NCBI RefSeq assembly: GCF_019423705.1
Contig: NZ_JAHZAX010000002.1
Span: 124,001-188,000 of the forward strand
Source: Ruminococcus sp.
GTDB taxonomy: Bacteria; Bacillota; Clostridia; Oscillospirales; Ruminococcaceae
DNA length: 64,000 bases
Direction: 5' to 3'
Under the pieces are notes generated by a model. That model worked only from the letters and a program-made list of their open reading frames with translations, had not been told where the DNA came from and ran no database searches. This document shows positions 1-8,359 of the stretch, piece by piece; within the stretch, counting starts at the first letter, position 1, and each line of letters begins with the position of its first letter. Made by a program: the position numbers and the translations under genes.

Positions 1-539
1 CATTTGAGCTTATTGCCTTGCAGACTTATCTGCTCATATGTATCGCCCAATGAGGAACTTAGCTGAGATTCACAAAGCTTGAGAAAAGTCTCCTCTGTTA
101 TGCTGCTGACATCGGTGCTTTTGGAATAATCGAAAATAAGATACTGAAAATCCATATTGACGTTGCCATATTTGCCTCTTGATTTGACAGAAAGGCTCTG
201 GGAATTGTCAAACTTGCTCTGACTGACGCCGACTGAGGTGTCCTCATAGAGCTTTTTCGGCAGCGTTACTGTAAAATTCTCAATGTTATACTGCTTTGTT
301 CCACCGCTTTGAAACTGATATATCACGAAACCTGCAACAAAAGCTATCAGCGTCAATACAAAAGCGATGATGTGTCGGTTCTTTTGTATCACAGTTTCAT
401 TTCTTGTGTTGGTCATATTCGGCGATACGAATTCCGTTTTCGGCGCATTGTTCACGCCCATTTCAATAAGCCGTGTGCCGCAATTTTGACAGACGTCTTT
501 ATTCGGCTCGATATCGCAGCCGCAAACAGTACATTTCAT
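1..539 (-). CDS. zinc-ribbon, single-pass membrane protein (C-terminus beyond window edge)
   Basis: The reading frame opens at ATG 539 and runs off the left edge, giving 179 visible residues. Four cysteines at residues 3, 6, 17 and 20 (CTVC...CQNC) form a zinc ribbon. A short polar linker follows, then one hydrophobic segment at about 56-76, then a polar domain that would lie outside the membrane. A GGGGG ribosome binding site sits just upstream of the ATG. The promoter at 573-601 makes it its own transcription unit. I do not recognise the outer domain and assign no function; a small zinc-ribbon membrane protein of similar design occurs at 26.8 kb. Confidence 0.75.
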   Translation of the reverse strand, partial: MKCTVCGCDIEPNKDVCQNCGTRLIEMGVNNAPKTEFVSPNMTNTRNETVIQKNRHIIAFVLTLIAFVAGFVIYQFQSGGTKQYNIENFTVTLPKKLYEDTSVGVSQSKFDNSQSLSVKSRGKYGNVNMDFQYLIFDYSKSTDVSSITEETFLKLCESQLSSSLGDTYEQISLQGNKLK

Positions 540-572
540 AATATGTCCCCCTATAATTTTACTGTTAACGAT

Positions 573-601
573 ATTTTAACACACAATTATTATTTTGTCA
601 A
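573..601 (-). promoter_or_regulatory. promoter of the zinc-ribbon membrane protein
   Basis: On the minus strand TTGACA (596-601) and TAAAAT (573-578) are separated by 17 nt. The -35 box abuts the U-tract of the pnp terminator, so a new unit starts where pnp transcription ends. Confidence 0.7.
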
Positions 602-633
602 GAAAAAAGCGGACAGCCTAAACCGTCCGCTTT
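600..633 (-). terminator. pnp terminator
   Basis: AAAGCGGAC (606-614) pairs with GTCCGCTTT (625-633). On the minus strand the stem is followed by a run of T, just after the pnp stop codon. Confidence 0.85.
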
Positions 634-643
634 GGATATTCTA

Positions 644-2758
644 TTACTTAGCGTTCTTCTTAGCTTCGATGTCAGCAAGAGCGTCTTTTCTTGAAAGATT
701 GATTCTGCCCTGTTCGTCGATCTCCATAACCTTAACGACGATCTCGTCGCCAACGGAAACAACGTCCTCGACCTTCTCAACTCTTGACTTGTCAAGCTTA
801 GAAATGTGAACAAGTCCGTCCTTGCCCGGTGCGATCTCAACGAATGCGCCAAAGTTCATAATCTTTACGACCTTACCTCTGTAAATAGCGCCGACCTCAG
901 GATCGTTGGCTATTGTGTTGATGATGTTGATAGCCTGCTCAGCCTTCTCCTTGTCGATACCTGAAACGAATACGCTTCCGTCCTCAGAAATGTCGATCTT
1001 AACATCGCACTCAGCGGAAATCTTCTGAATCACCTTTCCGCCTGAACCGATAACTTCTCTGATCTTATCAACAGGAACCTTAGTTGTGAGCATCTTAGGA
1101 GCCCACTTGCTTACCTCTGCACGAGGAGCCGGGATAGCCTTGAGCATAATCTCATTAAGGATATACATTCTTGCTTTTCTTGTCTTTTCAAATGCGCTTG
1201 CAATGATCTCAGGTGTAAGACCGTCGACCTTGATATCTACCTGAATAGCTGTGATACCGTTCTTTGTACCGCCAACCTTAAAGTCCATATCGCCGTAGAA
1301 GTCCTCAAGTCCCTGAATGTCTACCATTGTCATCCAGCTTCCGTCTTCCTTAGTGATAAGACCGCAGGAGATACCGGCAACAGGCTCCTTGATAGGAACG
1401 CCTGCGTCCATAAGAGCAAGTGTTGAACCGCAGATAGAACCCTGTGAAGTTGAACCGTTTGAAGAAAGAACTTCAGATACACATCTGATAGCATATGGGA
1501 ACTCTTCAACAGAAGGGATAACAGGAACGAGAGCTCTTTCAGCAAGTGCGCCGTGGCCGATCTCTCTTCTTCCCGGGCCTCTTGAAGGTCTTGTCTCACC
1601 AACAGAGTATGATGGGAAGTTGTACTGGTGCATATATCTCTTTGAAGTCTCTTCGTCAATGCCGTCAAGCTTCTGAGCGTCTGAAACAGGGCCGAGTGTT
1701 GTAATAGTCATAACCTGTGTTTGACCTCTTGTGAAGATACCAGAACCGTGAACTCTTGGAAGCACGCCAACTTCTGCTGCGAGAGGCCTGATCTCATCAA
1801 TGCCTCTGCCGTCAACACGCTTGCCTTCATAGAGCCAGTTTCTAACGATCTTCTTCTGAAGCTTGTAAAGAACTTCGTCAAGAACTGCTGTGTTCTCTTC
1901 GCATTGCTCGTCGAACTTCTCGTGAACAGCGTCGATGATCGGCTGAAGTCTTGCGTCTCTTACGTTCTTATCGTCTGTATCAAGAGCTACCTTTACCTGC
2001 TCGCCGACCATAGCTTCAACAGCGTCAAAGAGGTCGTGGTCAACTTCCATTGACTCGAACTCGAACTTTGGCTTACCGATCTGAGCCTTGATATCATTGA
2101 TGAAAGCTACCATCTTCTTGATCTCTTCGTGACCTGTCATAATAGCCTTGAGCATAAGATCGTCAGGGATCTGATCTGCGCCTGCTTCGATCATAACGAT
2201 CTTTTCAGCAGAGCCGGCAACTGTAAGATTAAGTCTGTTCTTAGCTCTCTGCTCGAGTGTTGGGTTGAGAACCAGCTCGCCGTCAACGTAACCTACGTTG
2301 ATAGAAGCAACTGGGCCGTTCCAAGGAATATCTGAAATCGAAAGTGCGATAGACGTAGCGATCATACCTGTGATCTCAGGCGAGTTATCAGGATCAACAG
2401 AAAGAACTGTCATAACAACAGAAACATCATTTCTCATATCCTTCGGGAAAAGAGGTCTGATAGGTCTGTCAACACATCTTGAAGCAAGGATAGCCTTATC
2501 GGAAGCCTTGCCTTCTCTCTTTGTGAAAGAACCAGGGATCTTACCTACTGAATACATTTTCTCCTCAAAATCAACGGAAAGAGGGAAAAAATCAACGCCC
2601 TCTCTTGGCTTTGCTGAAGCTGTAACGTTAGCCATTACAACTGTTTCGCCGTATCTTACCCAGCAGGAGCCGTTTGCAAGTCCGCAAGTCTTGCCTGTTT
2701 CAACTACGACAGGTCTGCCTGCATAAGTCGTTTCAAAAGTTCTGAAATTCTCAAACAT
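644..2758 (-). CDS. pnp: polyribonucleotide nucleotidyltransferase (PNPase)
   Basis: This is the phosphorolytic 3'-5' exoribonuclease that degrades mRNA to nucleoside diphosphates. At 704 residues it has the normal family length. Two RNase PH-like domains are followed by a KH domain (VIGSGGK, GxxG at about 571-574) and a C-terminal S1 RNA-binding domain (about 622-692). The start is an ATG with GGAGG upstream (AAATGGAGGAAATAC before it). It follows rpsO, as in many bacteria. A 75-nt hairpin lies directly upstream of the ribosome binding site, which suggests autocontrol. A terminator follows the stop. Confidence 0.97.
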   Translation of the reverse strand: MFENFRTFETTYAGRPVVVETGKTCGLANGSCWVRYGETVVMANVTASAKPREGVDFFPLSVDFEEKMYSVGKIPGSFTKREGKASDKAILASRCVDRPIRPLFPKDMRNDVSVVMTVLSVDPDNSPEITGMIATSIALSISDIPWNGPVASINVGYVDGELVLNPTLEQRAKNRLNLTVAGSAEKIVMIEAGADQIPDDLMLKAIMTGHEEIKKMVAFINDIKAQIGKPKFEFESMEVDHDLFDAVEAMVGEQVKVALDTDDKNVRDARLQPIIDAVHEKFDEQCEENTAVLDEVLYKLQKKIVRNWLYEGKRVDGRGIDEIRPLAAEVGVLPRVHGSGIFTRGQTQVMTITTLGPVSDAQKLDGIDEETSKRYMHQYNFPSYSVGETRPSRGPGRREIGHGALAERALVPVIPSVEEFPYAIRCVSEVLSSNGSTSQGSICGSTLALMDAGVPIKEPVAGISCGLITKEDGSWMTMVDIQGLEDFYGDMDFKVGGTKNGITAIQVDIKVDGLTPEIIASAFEKTRKARMYILNEIMLKAIPAPRAEVSKWAPKMLTTKVPVDKIREVIGSGGKVIQKISAECDVKIDISEDGSVFVSGIDKEKAEQAINIINTIANDPEVGAIYRGKVVKIMNFGAFVEIAPGKDGLVHISKLDKSRVEKVEDVVSVGDEIVVKVMEIDEQGRINLSRKDALADIEAKKNAK

Positions 2759-2787
2759 TGTATTTCCTCCATTTTAGAAATTTCTGT

Positions 2788-2862
2788 TTGGTGAAAGCAT
2801 TAGCAATAAACAGGACATACGAATCTCATACATTCTGTTTAATGCTAAGTTACTTATCACCA
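2788..2862 (-). promoter_or_regulatory. long hairpin in the pnp leader (candidate autoregulatory element)
   Basis: An outer stem (2788-2794 with 2856-2862, TTGGTGA/TCACCAA, 7 bp) encloses a 14-bp inner stem (about 2801-2813 with 2835-2848, one mismatch) and a 21-nt loop. The structure ends about 30 nt before the pnp ATG. In E. coli a comparable leader duplex is cut by RNase III and then used by PNPase to control its own mRNA; here that role is inferred by analogy. Confidence 0.6.
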
Positions 2863-2882
2863 ACAGTTCAAATAAACACCGA

Positions 2883-2911
2883 AAGGCAGCGGCAATAAAT
2901 GCCTCTGCCTT
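2883..2911 (-). terminator. rpsO-pnp intercistronic hairpin (leaky terminator or processing site)
   Basis: A 12-bp stem with one mismatch and a 5-nt loop (AAGGCAG.GGCA / TGCC.CTGCCTT) lies 17 nt after the rpsO stop. No good T-run follows it on the minus strand, so it should attenuate or protect the rpsO 3' end rather than stop transcription fully. Confidence 0.55.
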
Positions 2912-2927
2912 GATGTTACTTACATAA

Positions 2928-3194
2928 TTACTTACGAATACCAAGCTTCTCGATCGTAGCTCTGTATCTCTCGATATCCTTCTTCTTAAGGTAGTTAAGG
3001 AGGTTTCTTCTCTTACCGATCATCTTGAACAGACCGCTTCTTGAGTGGTTGTCCTTCTTGTGTGTCTTGAGATGTTCTGTAAGGTCGCTGATTCTCTTTG
3101 TAAGGATAGCGATCTGAACCTCTGGTGAACCTGTGTCAGTCTCGTGAGTTCTGTTAGCTTCGATAACAGCTGTCTTTTCGTCTTTTCTAAGCAT
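2928..3194 (-). CDS. rpsO: 30S ribosomal protein S15
   Basis: S15 is a primary 16S rRNA-binding protein of the small-subunit platform. The product is 88 residues, the usual size, and shows the conserved core (GSPEVQIA, LTEHLKTHKKDNHSR, KRRNLLNYL). The longer open frame upstream to 3284 is not coding: the correct ATG at 3194 has the site AGAGGT in front of it and gives the standard N-terminus MLRKDEK. It has its own consensus-like promoter at 3312-3340 and a leader of about 110 nt, and it is likely co-transcribed with pnp. Confidence 0.97.
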   Translation of the reverse strand: MLRKDEKTAVIEANRTHETDTGSPEVQIAILTKRISDLTEHLKTHKKDNHSRSGLFKMIGKRRNLLNYLKKKDIERYRATIEKLGIRK

Positions 3195-3234
3195 TTTTCG
3201 TACCTCTTTCAAAAATATTTCCGGTGTAAAAGAA

Positions 3235-3273
3235 TATGGCAGGTAACTTTCCCACTTTCGGGCGTGACCCATA
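3235..3273 (-). promoter_or_regulatory. imperfect hairpin in the rpsO leader
   Basis: On the RNA strand TATGG (3273-3269) pairs with CCATA (3239-3235). Inside this is a second helix GT(C)AC/GT(T)AC with one mismatch, and a CCC/GGG helix at the tip. S15 represses its own mRNA through varied leader structures in several bacteria, so this is a candidate site. The fold was worked out by eye. Confidence 0.4.
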
Positions 3274-3311
3274 CTCTGTTGCACGGTTATGCCGCAAACT
3301 GCGACTTATTT

Positions 3312-3340
3312 ATTATACATTATTTCATCTGCAATGTAAA
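3312..3340 (-). promoter_or_regulatory. rpsO-pnp promoter
   Basis: TTTACA (3335-3340), a 17-nt spacer and a perfect TATAAT (3312-3317) on the minus strand. The predicted start near 3305 leaves a leader of about 110 nt before rpsO. Confidence 0.8.
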
Positions 3341-3364
3341 TAGACTTAACAGATATTTTACAAT

Positions 3365-4219
3365 TTACTTTATGCCGTGATGTTCCTTACCTGCTGTGAG
3401 AGTGTTCTGCATAAGCATTGCGATCGTCATAGGACCAACGCCGCCCGGAACTGGTGTGATATAAGAAGCCTTGTCCTTGCAGTCCTCAAAGTCAACGTCG
3501 CCGCAAAGCTTGCCGTTCTCATCTCTGTTCATACCAACGTCGATAACGACTGCGCCTTCCTTGATATAATCAGCGGTTATCATCTTAGCTCTGCCGACAG
3601 CCGCTACAAGGATATCAGCTCTCGAGCAAACTTCCTTGAGGTTCTTTGTCTTTGAATGGCAGATAGTTACTGTCCCGCTCTTGTGGAGTAGCAGCATAGC
3701 CTGTGGCTTGCCGACGATATTGCTTCTGCCGATAACGACACATTCCTTGCCTGCGATCTCTGTGCCTGTTGAAGCGATAAGCGCCATAACGCCAGCAGGT
3801 GTGCAAGGCAGATAACTGTATTCGCCTATCATGATCTTGCCGACATTTACAGGGTGGAATGCGTCAACGTCCTTGTCGGGACGGATATTGTTGATGATTA
3901 TCTTATCATCAAGGTGCTTTGGCAGCGGCAGCTGAACGAGTATGCCGTCTACCCTGTCGTCATTATTGAGCTTTTCAACGAGAGCAAGAAGCTCTTCCTC
4001 AGTCGTCTCAGCCGGCAGCGCATACTTATATGAATTGATACCAACGACTTCGCAAGCCTTTTCCTTGTTTCTAACATATACCTGTGAAGCTGGGTCGTCG
4101 CCAACGATAACTACTGCAAGACCGATCTCAACGCCCTGCTTTTTAAGCTCTTCAACTTCAACTCTAATTCTTTCCTTTACCTGTGCAGATACTGCCTTTC
4201 CGTCAATGATCTGTCCCAT
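3365..4219 (-). CDS. folD: bifunctional methylenetetrahydrofolate dehydrogenase / methenyltetrahydrofolate cyclohydrolase
   Basis: FolD interconverts 5,10-methylene-, 5,10-methenyl- and 10-formyl-tetrahydrofolate, supplying one-carbon units for purines and for formyl-Met-tRNA. The 284 residues contain the family signatures: YVRNKEKA with the likely catalytic lysine at 52, QLPLPKHL, the nucleotide-binding VIGRSNIVGKP, and the C-terminal PVPGGVGPMT. The ATG at 4219 has GGAGG 8 nt upstream, inside the end of lgt; the two genes abut and are probably co-transcribed. The supply of 10-formyl-THF fits with fmt elsewhere in the window. Confidence 0.97.
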   Translation of the reverse strand: MGQIIDGKAVSAQVKERIRVEVEELKKQGVEIGLAVVIVGDDPASQVYVRNKEKACEVVGINSYKYALPAETTEEELLALVEKLNNDDRVDGILVQLPLPKHLDDKIIINNIRPDKDVDAFHPVNVGKIMIGEYSYLPCTPAGVMALIASTGTEIAGKECVVIGRSNIVGKPQAMLLLHKSGTVTICHSKTKNLKEVCSRADILVAAVGRAKMITADYIKEGAVVIDVGMNRDENGKLCGDVDFEDCKDKASYITPVPGGVGPMTIAMLMQNTLTAGKEHHGIK

Positions 4220-5473
4220 TTATTCTTCCTCCTTACTGTCTGCTTCGCTGTTAGCTGACTTTTCCTCGTCGCCTTCATCGCCGAGTATTGACTTATAATC
4301 GTCCTCTGCTTCGGCAGACTTATCTTTCTCTTCGGCTTCTTTAAGCTTCTCATTCTGAGCCTTTTTGCCGAACTTTTCGTCATATTCTTTCTGAAGCTCG
4401 ATAAAACTTTCGCCCTTATCCTTTGCTTCCTTTATTTTGTGCTTGAGCTCTTTCTTCTCTTTCTGAACTTCGTTATAGCTGTTGTACTGTTCAAGCTGAG
4501 CCTTTGAAAGCTCTGTATCAACATAAAGCTTGTAATCGCCGTTTCTCTTAATGATACCTCTGAACACGATGATAAGTACAACAGAAGCCAGCACGCAAGT
4601 GCCTGCAACGAGCTGTGAAACTCTTATGTTGCCAAGATAGAGCGAGTCAGTTCTGAGGCCTTCGAAGAAAAATCTTCCGAGGCCATACCAGCCTGTGTAC
4701 ATAAGGAAAACTTCGCCGTCAAACTTGCGGTGCTTTAAGTACAGGTGCAGGATAATAAATCCGATGAGACACCAAATAGACTCATAGAGGAAGCAAGGGT
4801 GGATAGGTTCAAGCGCCGATACCTGTCCGCCGAGATCGTCATAGTGGTTGGAGATGAAAGTCATAGTTGTGTTGCTCATCATACCCCAAGGGAGCTTTGT
4901 GTTTGCGCCGAAAGCTTCTTGGTTGAAGAAGTTGCCCCAACGGCCGATACATTGACCGATAAGGAAGCAAGGCGCAACAACGTCAAGAAGAGCTGTGAGC
5001 TTTAGCTTGCGTATTTTAGCGATTATGCCGCCCACAAGTATTGCACCGATAAGTCCGCCGTATATTGCAAGGCCGCCGTCACGGATATTGAAAAATTCCG
5101 AGACTTTCATACCCTCTGTGTTAAATACGATATAATAAAGTCTTGCGCCGAAAATAGCGCCGATAAGTCCGCCGATAACTGCATCGGTGGCTCTGTCGGG
5201 ATCGATACCAACAGACTTCATACGTCTGAAACCATAGATCATTGCGAGAAGTATCCCTATTGTGATAAGAAAACCGTACCAGTATATCTTGAAATCTGTG
5301 CCGGGGATAGTAAAGAGAACTCTGTCGATAGAAATGCCCTCTTTGAGTATGTTGTCGCCGCTGCCGAAATTCGGGAAATAAACCTTGTCAGGGTTTGTCA
5401 GCAGCTTTTCCCTTATGACGTCATTTGCCGTTGAATCGGCAAAAAGCTGTGTGCCTATCATAAATGTGACCAT
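4220..5473 (-). CDS. lgt: prolipoprotein diacylglyceryl transferase with a charged C-terminal extension
   Basis: Lgt moves a diacylglyceryl group from phosphatidylglycerol to the lipobox cysteine of prolipoproteins in the inner membrane. The core (about residues 50-310) is multi-spanning and carries the Lgt signature GRWGNFFNQEAFG and HPCFLYES. Typical Lgt proteins are about 260-300 residues; this one has 417. The extra 100 residues at the C-terminus are hydrophilic, rich in Lys/Glu and predicted coiled coil (QKEKKELKHKIKEAKDK), ending in an acidic tail. AGGAAAGG precedes the ATG, and a 6-bp hairpin (CGGGTC-ATC-GACCCG) lies just before this site. The BMP lipoprotein at 37.5 kb is a likely substrate. 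Confidence 0.95.
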   Translation of the reverse strand: MVTFMIGTQLFADSTANDVIREKLLTNPDKVYFPNFGSGDNILKEGISIDRVLFTIPGTDFKIYWYGFLITIGILLAMIYGFRRMKSVGIDPDRATDAVIGGLIGAIFGARLYYIVFNTEGMKVSEFFNIRDGGLAIYGGLIGAILVGGIIAKIRKLKLTALLDVVAPCFLIGQCIGRWGNFFNQEAFGANTKLPWGMMSNTTMTFISNHYDDLGGQVSALEPIHPCFLYESIWCLIGFIILHLYLKHRKFDGEVFLMYTGWYGLGRFFFEGLRTDSLYLGNIRVSQLVAGTCVLASVVLIIVFRGIIKRNGDYKLYVDTELSKAQLEQYNSYNEVQKEKKELKHKIKEAKDKGESFIELQKEYDEKFGKKAQNEKLKEAEEKDKSAEAEDDYKSILGDEGDEEKSANSEADSKEEE

Positions 5474-5525
5474 TCCTTTCCTCGGGTCGATGACCCGCTG
5501 CCGCTGGGGCTATATAATACTGCGA

Positions 5526-6797
5526 TCAGTTGTCAATTATGGAGATCGCAGCTTTGTCCTTATCAAAGAGAAGCTCGAGAACTTTCTGACAATCCTCTAT
5601 CGTCATTTGTGCAAGTATTTCAGATTCGCAGAATGCGTCAGCGCCCTCAAGATAGCTTTCTGACAAAATGTCGACAGCACGCTCGGGGTTGTTGCTGCCC
5701 CTTACGATATCGCCGTACATTGAACGCTTTTCGTTTGCAAAAAGCTCCTTGTCAAAGCCCTCTGCTTTTACTCTGTCGATCTCAGCAAGAAAACGCTTGT
5801 AAAGCTCCATAGGGTCGTGAGATTCGCCCGAGATCATCGGCGCAAAAACGCCAACGCTTGTGAATACCTCAACGCCGAACTGCGAATTGATAAGACCGTC
5901 ATCAAAAAGCTGCTTATAGAGCGGCGATGATGAACCTATGAGCATATGCAGCACGACTGAGGCTGTGTCAGCCATTTTATAAAGCTCTCTGCCCTCATAT
6001 GGCTTGCACTTGAAGCCGATATTGAAAAGCGGATTGCCGACAGGAAAGCTTTGTCTTATCTCCTTCTGTGCCACTTCTTCGGGTTCATCGGGGAGCTTTG
6101 TCTCTATCTGCAGATCATCGCAAGGCTTCAACATTCTGTCGCAAATTTCTATTACTTTGTCCTCGTCAACGTTGCCTGCAATAGCAAGCACCATATTGTG
6201 GAGATTATAGAATGTGTGATAACATTGATACAAAAGCTCGGGAGTTATCTCGGCGATAGATTCAACCGTGCCCGCAATATCTATCTTGATAGGGTGATTT
6301 ACATACATCGCCCTCAGCAGATTATAGAAGCATTGTCTTTCGGGAGAATCTGAGCACATTTTGATCTCCTGCCCGATTATGCCGAGTTCTTTATGGACTG
6401 ACTGCTCCGTGAAATATGGCTTCTGAACGAAATCAAGAAGAATCTCAAGGGAGTCCTCCCAGTTCTCTGAACAGCTAAAAATATATGCTGTTTCATCAAA
6501 TGAAGTGTAGGCGTTGGCATTTGCACCTGTTTTTGCATAAAGATCAAAAACGTCCGTGTCCTCGTTCTCAAAAAGCTTGTGCTCAAGAAAATGTGCAATG
6601 CCTTCGGGAACGGTTATGAAATCATCTCTGTCCTTTGTCTTGAAGCAGTTGTTTACTGAGCCATATTTCGTGGCAAAGACTGCTTCCGTTGTAGTGAAGC
6701 CCTCCATTTCCCATATAAGAACATCAAGTCCCGACGGGTGATGAACGACTGTATAACTTTCGCCAAGACGGCTGCTTTTGATTATTTCCTTATTCAT
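5526..6797 (-). CDS. M16-family zinc peptidase (catalytic partner, YmfH-like)
   Basis: The inverted zinc-binding motif HFLEH is at residues 69-73, with a further conserved glutamate at 144 about 75 residues downstream, as in pitrilysin-type M16 enzymes. The 423 residues match bacterial half-size M16 subunits. There is no signal peptide, so it should act in the cytoplasm. It overlaps the second M16 gene upstream by 8 nt. Bacillus carries a comparable YmfF/YmfH pair in which one member keeps the zinc site. AGGAGGG lies 5 nt before the ATG. The substrate is unknown. Confidence 0.88.
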   Translation of the reverse strand: MNKEIIKSSRLGESYTVVHHPSGLDVLIWEMEGFTTTEAVFATKYGSVNNCFKTKDRDDFITVPEGIAHFLEHKLFENEDTDVFDLYAKTGANANAYTSFDETAYIFSCSENWEDSLEILLDFVQKPYFTEQSVHKELGIIGQEIKMCSDSPERQCFYNLLRAMYVNHPIKIDIAGTVESIAEITPELLYQCYHTFYNLHNMVLAIAGNVDEDKVIEICDRMLKPCDDLQIETKLPDEPEEVAQKEIRQSFPVGNPLFNIGFKCKPYEGRELYKMADTASVVLHMLIGSSSPLYKQLFDDGLINSQFGVEVFTSVGVFAPMISGESHDPMELYKRFLAEIDRVKAEGFDKELFANEKRSMYGDIVRGSNNPERAVDILSESYLEGADAFCESEILAQMTIEDCQKVLELLFDKDKAAISIIDN

Positions 6798-8076
6798 CGC
6801 TGCCCTCCTTAGCCTTTGCTCTTATAACAAATATCGTGTCGAGCTTGAATGACTTTGCGCACTCGATTATCTGCTCACGGGTGATAGTCATAACACGCTG
6901 GTTTATCTCCTCTGGGGTGAATGCTGTACCACGGGTGTTCTGTGCGGCATACCAGCCCATAATGTCATATATGGAATCGTAATTTGACTTGAATCCGCCG
7001 CAAAGATATTTCTTTGTGTTGGCAAGCTCGTCATCTGTGAAGTCGCCGTTGCAAAGGGCTTCAAGCTGCTCCAAAATGGCTTTCTGCGCCTTTTCGATAT
7101 TGGCAGCTTCAACGCCGCTGTCTATCATCATCGTACCCTTTCGGTCAGCATACGCCGCCGCACAATAATAACAGAGCGAAAGCTTTTCTCTCACATTGGT
7201 GAAAAGCTTTGAGAAAGGCGTTGCGCCAAGAAGCATACAAAACAGCTTTGCAACATAGATATCCTCGTAATCAGACTTGAACGCCATAACCATTTTGCTC
7301 TGATTGACCTGCATAGGAAGCTCTTTTGTCTTGACCTGTGGCTTAGCAGGTGAATTGTGTCTGTACTCGACTGATGAGATATAGTCCTTTCTCGTGATAG
7401 CCGAAAGCTTGTCCTTTATCATTTTCTCAACGGCTTGTGTATTTCCACCACCGACTATGGTTATCTCTATCTTTGCGCTTTCGATAAGCTTTTGGTATTG
7501 TGCCAACAAGTCAGCCTGAGTGATACTTTCAGCAAGCTCAGTCGTGCCGATAGTTGAAACAGCCGCCGGCTCACCCTCAAATATAAGCTTTTTCGCCTGC
7601 ACGATAGCATAACCTCTCTTGTCGTTCACCATTGCGGCGATAGCGTCAAGAAGCTCCTGTTTTCTGATATCAAAATACTTCGGCTTGAATTCGCCGTCCG
7701 CAAGGTCAGGGTCGAAAAGACAGTTAAGAAGCTGTCCCACCACCTGTGTAGATATCTCCTCGCCGTCGATAGTGTAATCATCGCCGATGAAGCTTGCGGA
7801 CAGACCGATAGTCTGATAATCGCCGATAGTGCCACAATTTGTGCCGATACTTGAACCATAAAGCCCTGTGAGCTTTGTGGTCAGTGCCGTCCTTGAAGGC
7901 ACGATCCTGTTTGAAGTAACTAGCAGCGTCATAAGCATTGCATTCACGCAGGCTGTTTTCTGTCCAAGAGGGGTCACAAACACGATCTTCACGCAGTTGT
8001 TCTTGAATTTTTTATCATATATTTTAGTAAGAGAAATACCCTTTCCAAGGTCTTCCCTGCTATATAAAACAGACAT
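6790..8076 (-). CDS. M16-family peptidase-like protein without the zinc motif (YmfF-like)
   Basis: This 428-residue protein shares the M16 fold signature and length with its downstream neighbour (LPMQVNQSKMVMAFK, FSKLFTNVREKLSLCYY), but I find no HxxEH motif. It is therefore probably a non-catalytic partner that helps form the two-halved chamber, as known for other M16 heterodimers. The overlap of 8 nt with the zinc-bearing gene implies tight coupling. AAGGAG precedes the ATG. A possible -10 (TATAAT at 8121-8126) and a small GTCGC/GCGAC hairpin lie upstream, but the -35 is poor. Confidence 0.85.
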   Translation of the reverse strand: MSVLYSREDLGKGISLTKIYDKKFKNNCVKIVFVTPLGQKTACVNAMLMTLLVTSNRIVPSRTALTTKLTGLYGSSIGTNCGTIGDYQTIGLSASFIGDDYTIDGEEISTQVVGQLLNCLFDPDLADGEFKPKYFDIRKQELLDAIAAMVNDKRGYAIVQAKKLIFEGEPAAVSTIGTTELAESITQADLLAQYQKLIESAKIEITIVGGGNTQAVEKMIKDKLSAITRKDYISSVEYRHNSPAKPQVKTKELPMQVNQSKMVMAFKSDYEDIYVAKLFCMLLGATPFSKLFTNVREKLSLCYYCAAAYADRKGTMMIDSGVEAANIEKAQKAILEQLEALCNGDFTDDELANTKKYLCGGFKSNYDSIYDIMGWYAAQNTRGTAFTPEEINQRVMTITREQIIECAKSFKLDTIFVIRAKAKEGSDE

Positions 8077-8181
8077 TGCATTTCTCCTTTATATTTTTGT
8101 TGTCGCTTTAGTGCGACATTATTATAGTATATCACATATCGGCGCAAAATTCTATACTTTTCACAAGATTTTCATAATTGG

Positions 8182-8349
8182 TCATTCAATAACGGTATAA
8201 ACGAAATTTTCCCAATGGAGCATTGTGCCCTCATCAGATTCCTCGGGAATAAGTGCTCTTGCCATTAAAAGCTCCTCGCCGCTGTCAACGTTCAGAAGGT
8301 GGGCGTAATCGCCGTCGATCTTTGTTACTTTATATGTTCTCGGTTCCAT
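8182..8349 (-). CDS. 55-residue DUF3006-like protein
   Basis: This small gene lies 10 nt after the dnaE stop. ATG 8349 is preceded by AAGGAG at good spacing, and the frame ends with TGA at 8182. The product begins MEPRTYKVTKIDGDYAHLL and contains EELLMARALIPEESDEGTM. The pattern of a short beta-rich protein with 'DGDYA.L...GEE......IPE...EGT' resembles the DUF3006 family. Its function is unknown. It is presumably translated from the dnaE transcript, ahead of the M16 pair. Confidence 0.75.
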   Translation of the reverse strand: MEPRTYKVTKIDGDYAHLLNVDSGEELLMARALIPEESDEGTMLHWENFVYTVIE

Positions 8350-8359
8350 AGTTTTCTCC

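Noticed and set aside
3195..3284. 30-codon N-terminal extension of S15
   Set aside because: S15 is normally 88-89 residues, and the start at 3194 has its own ribosome binding site; the extension lies in the structured leader.
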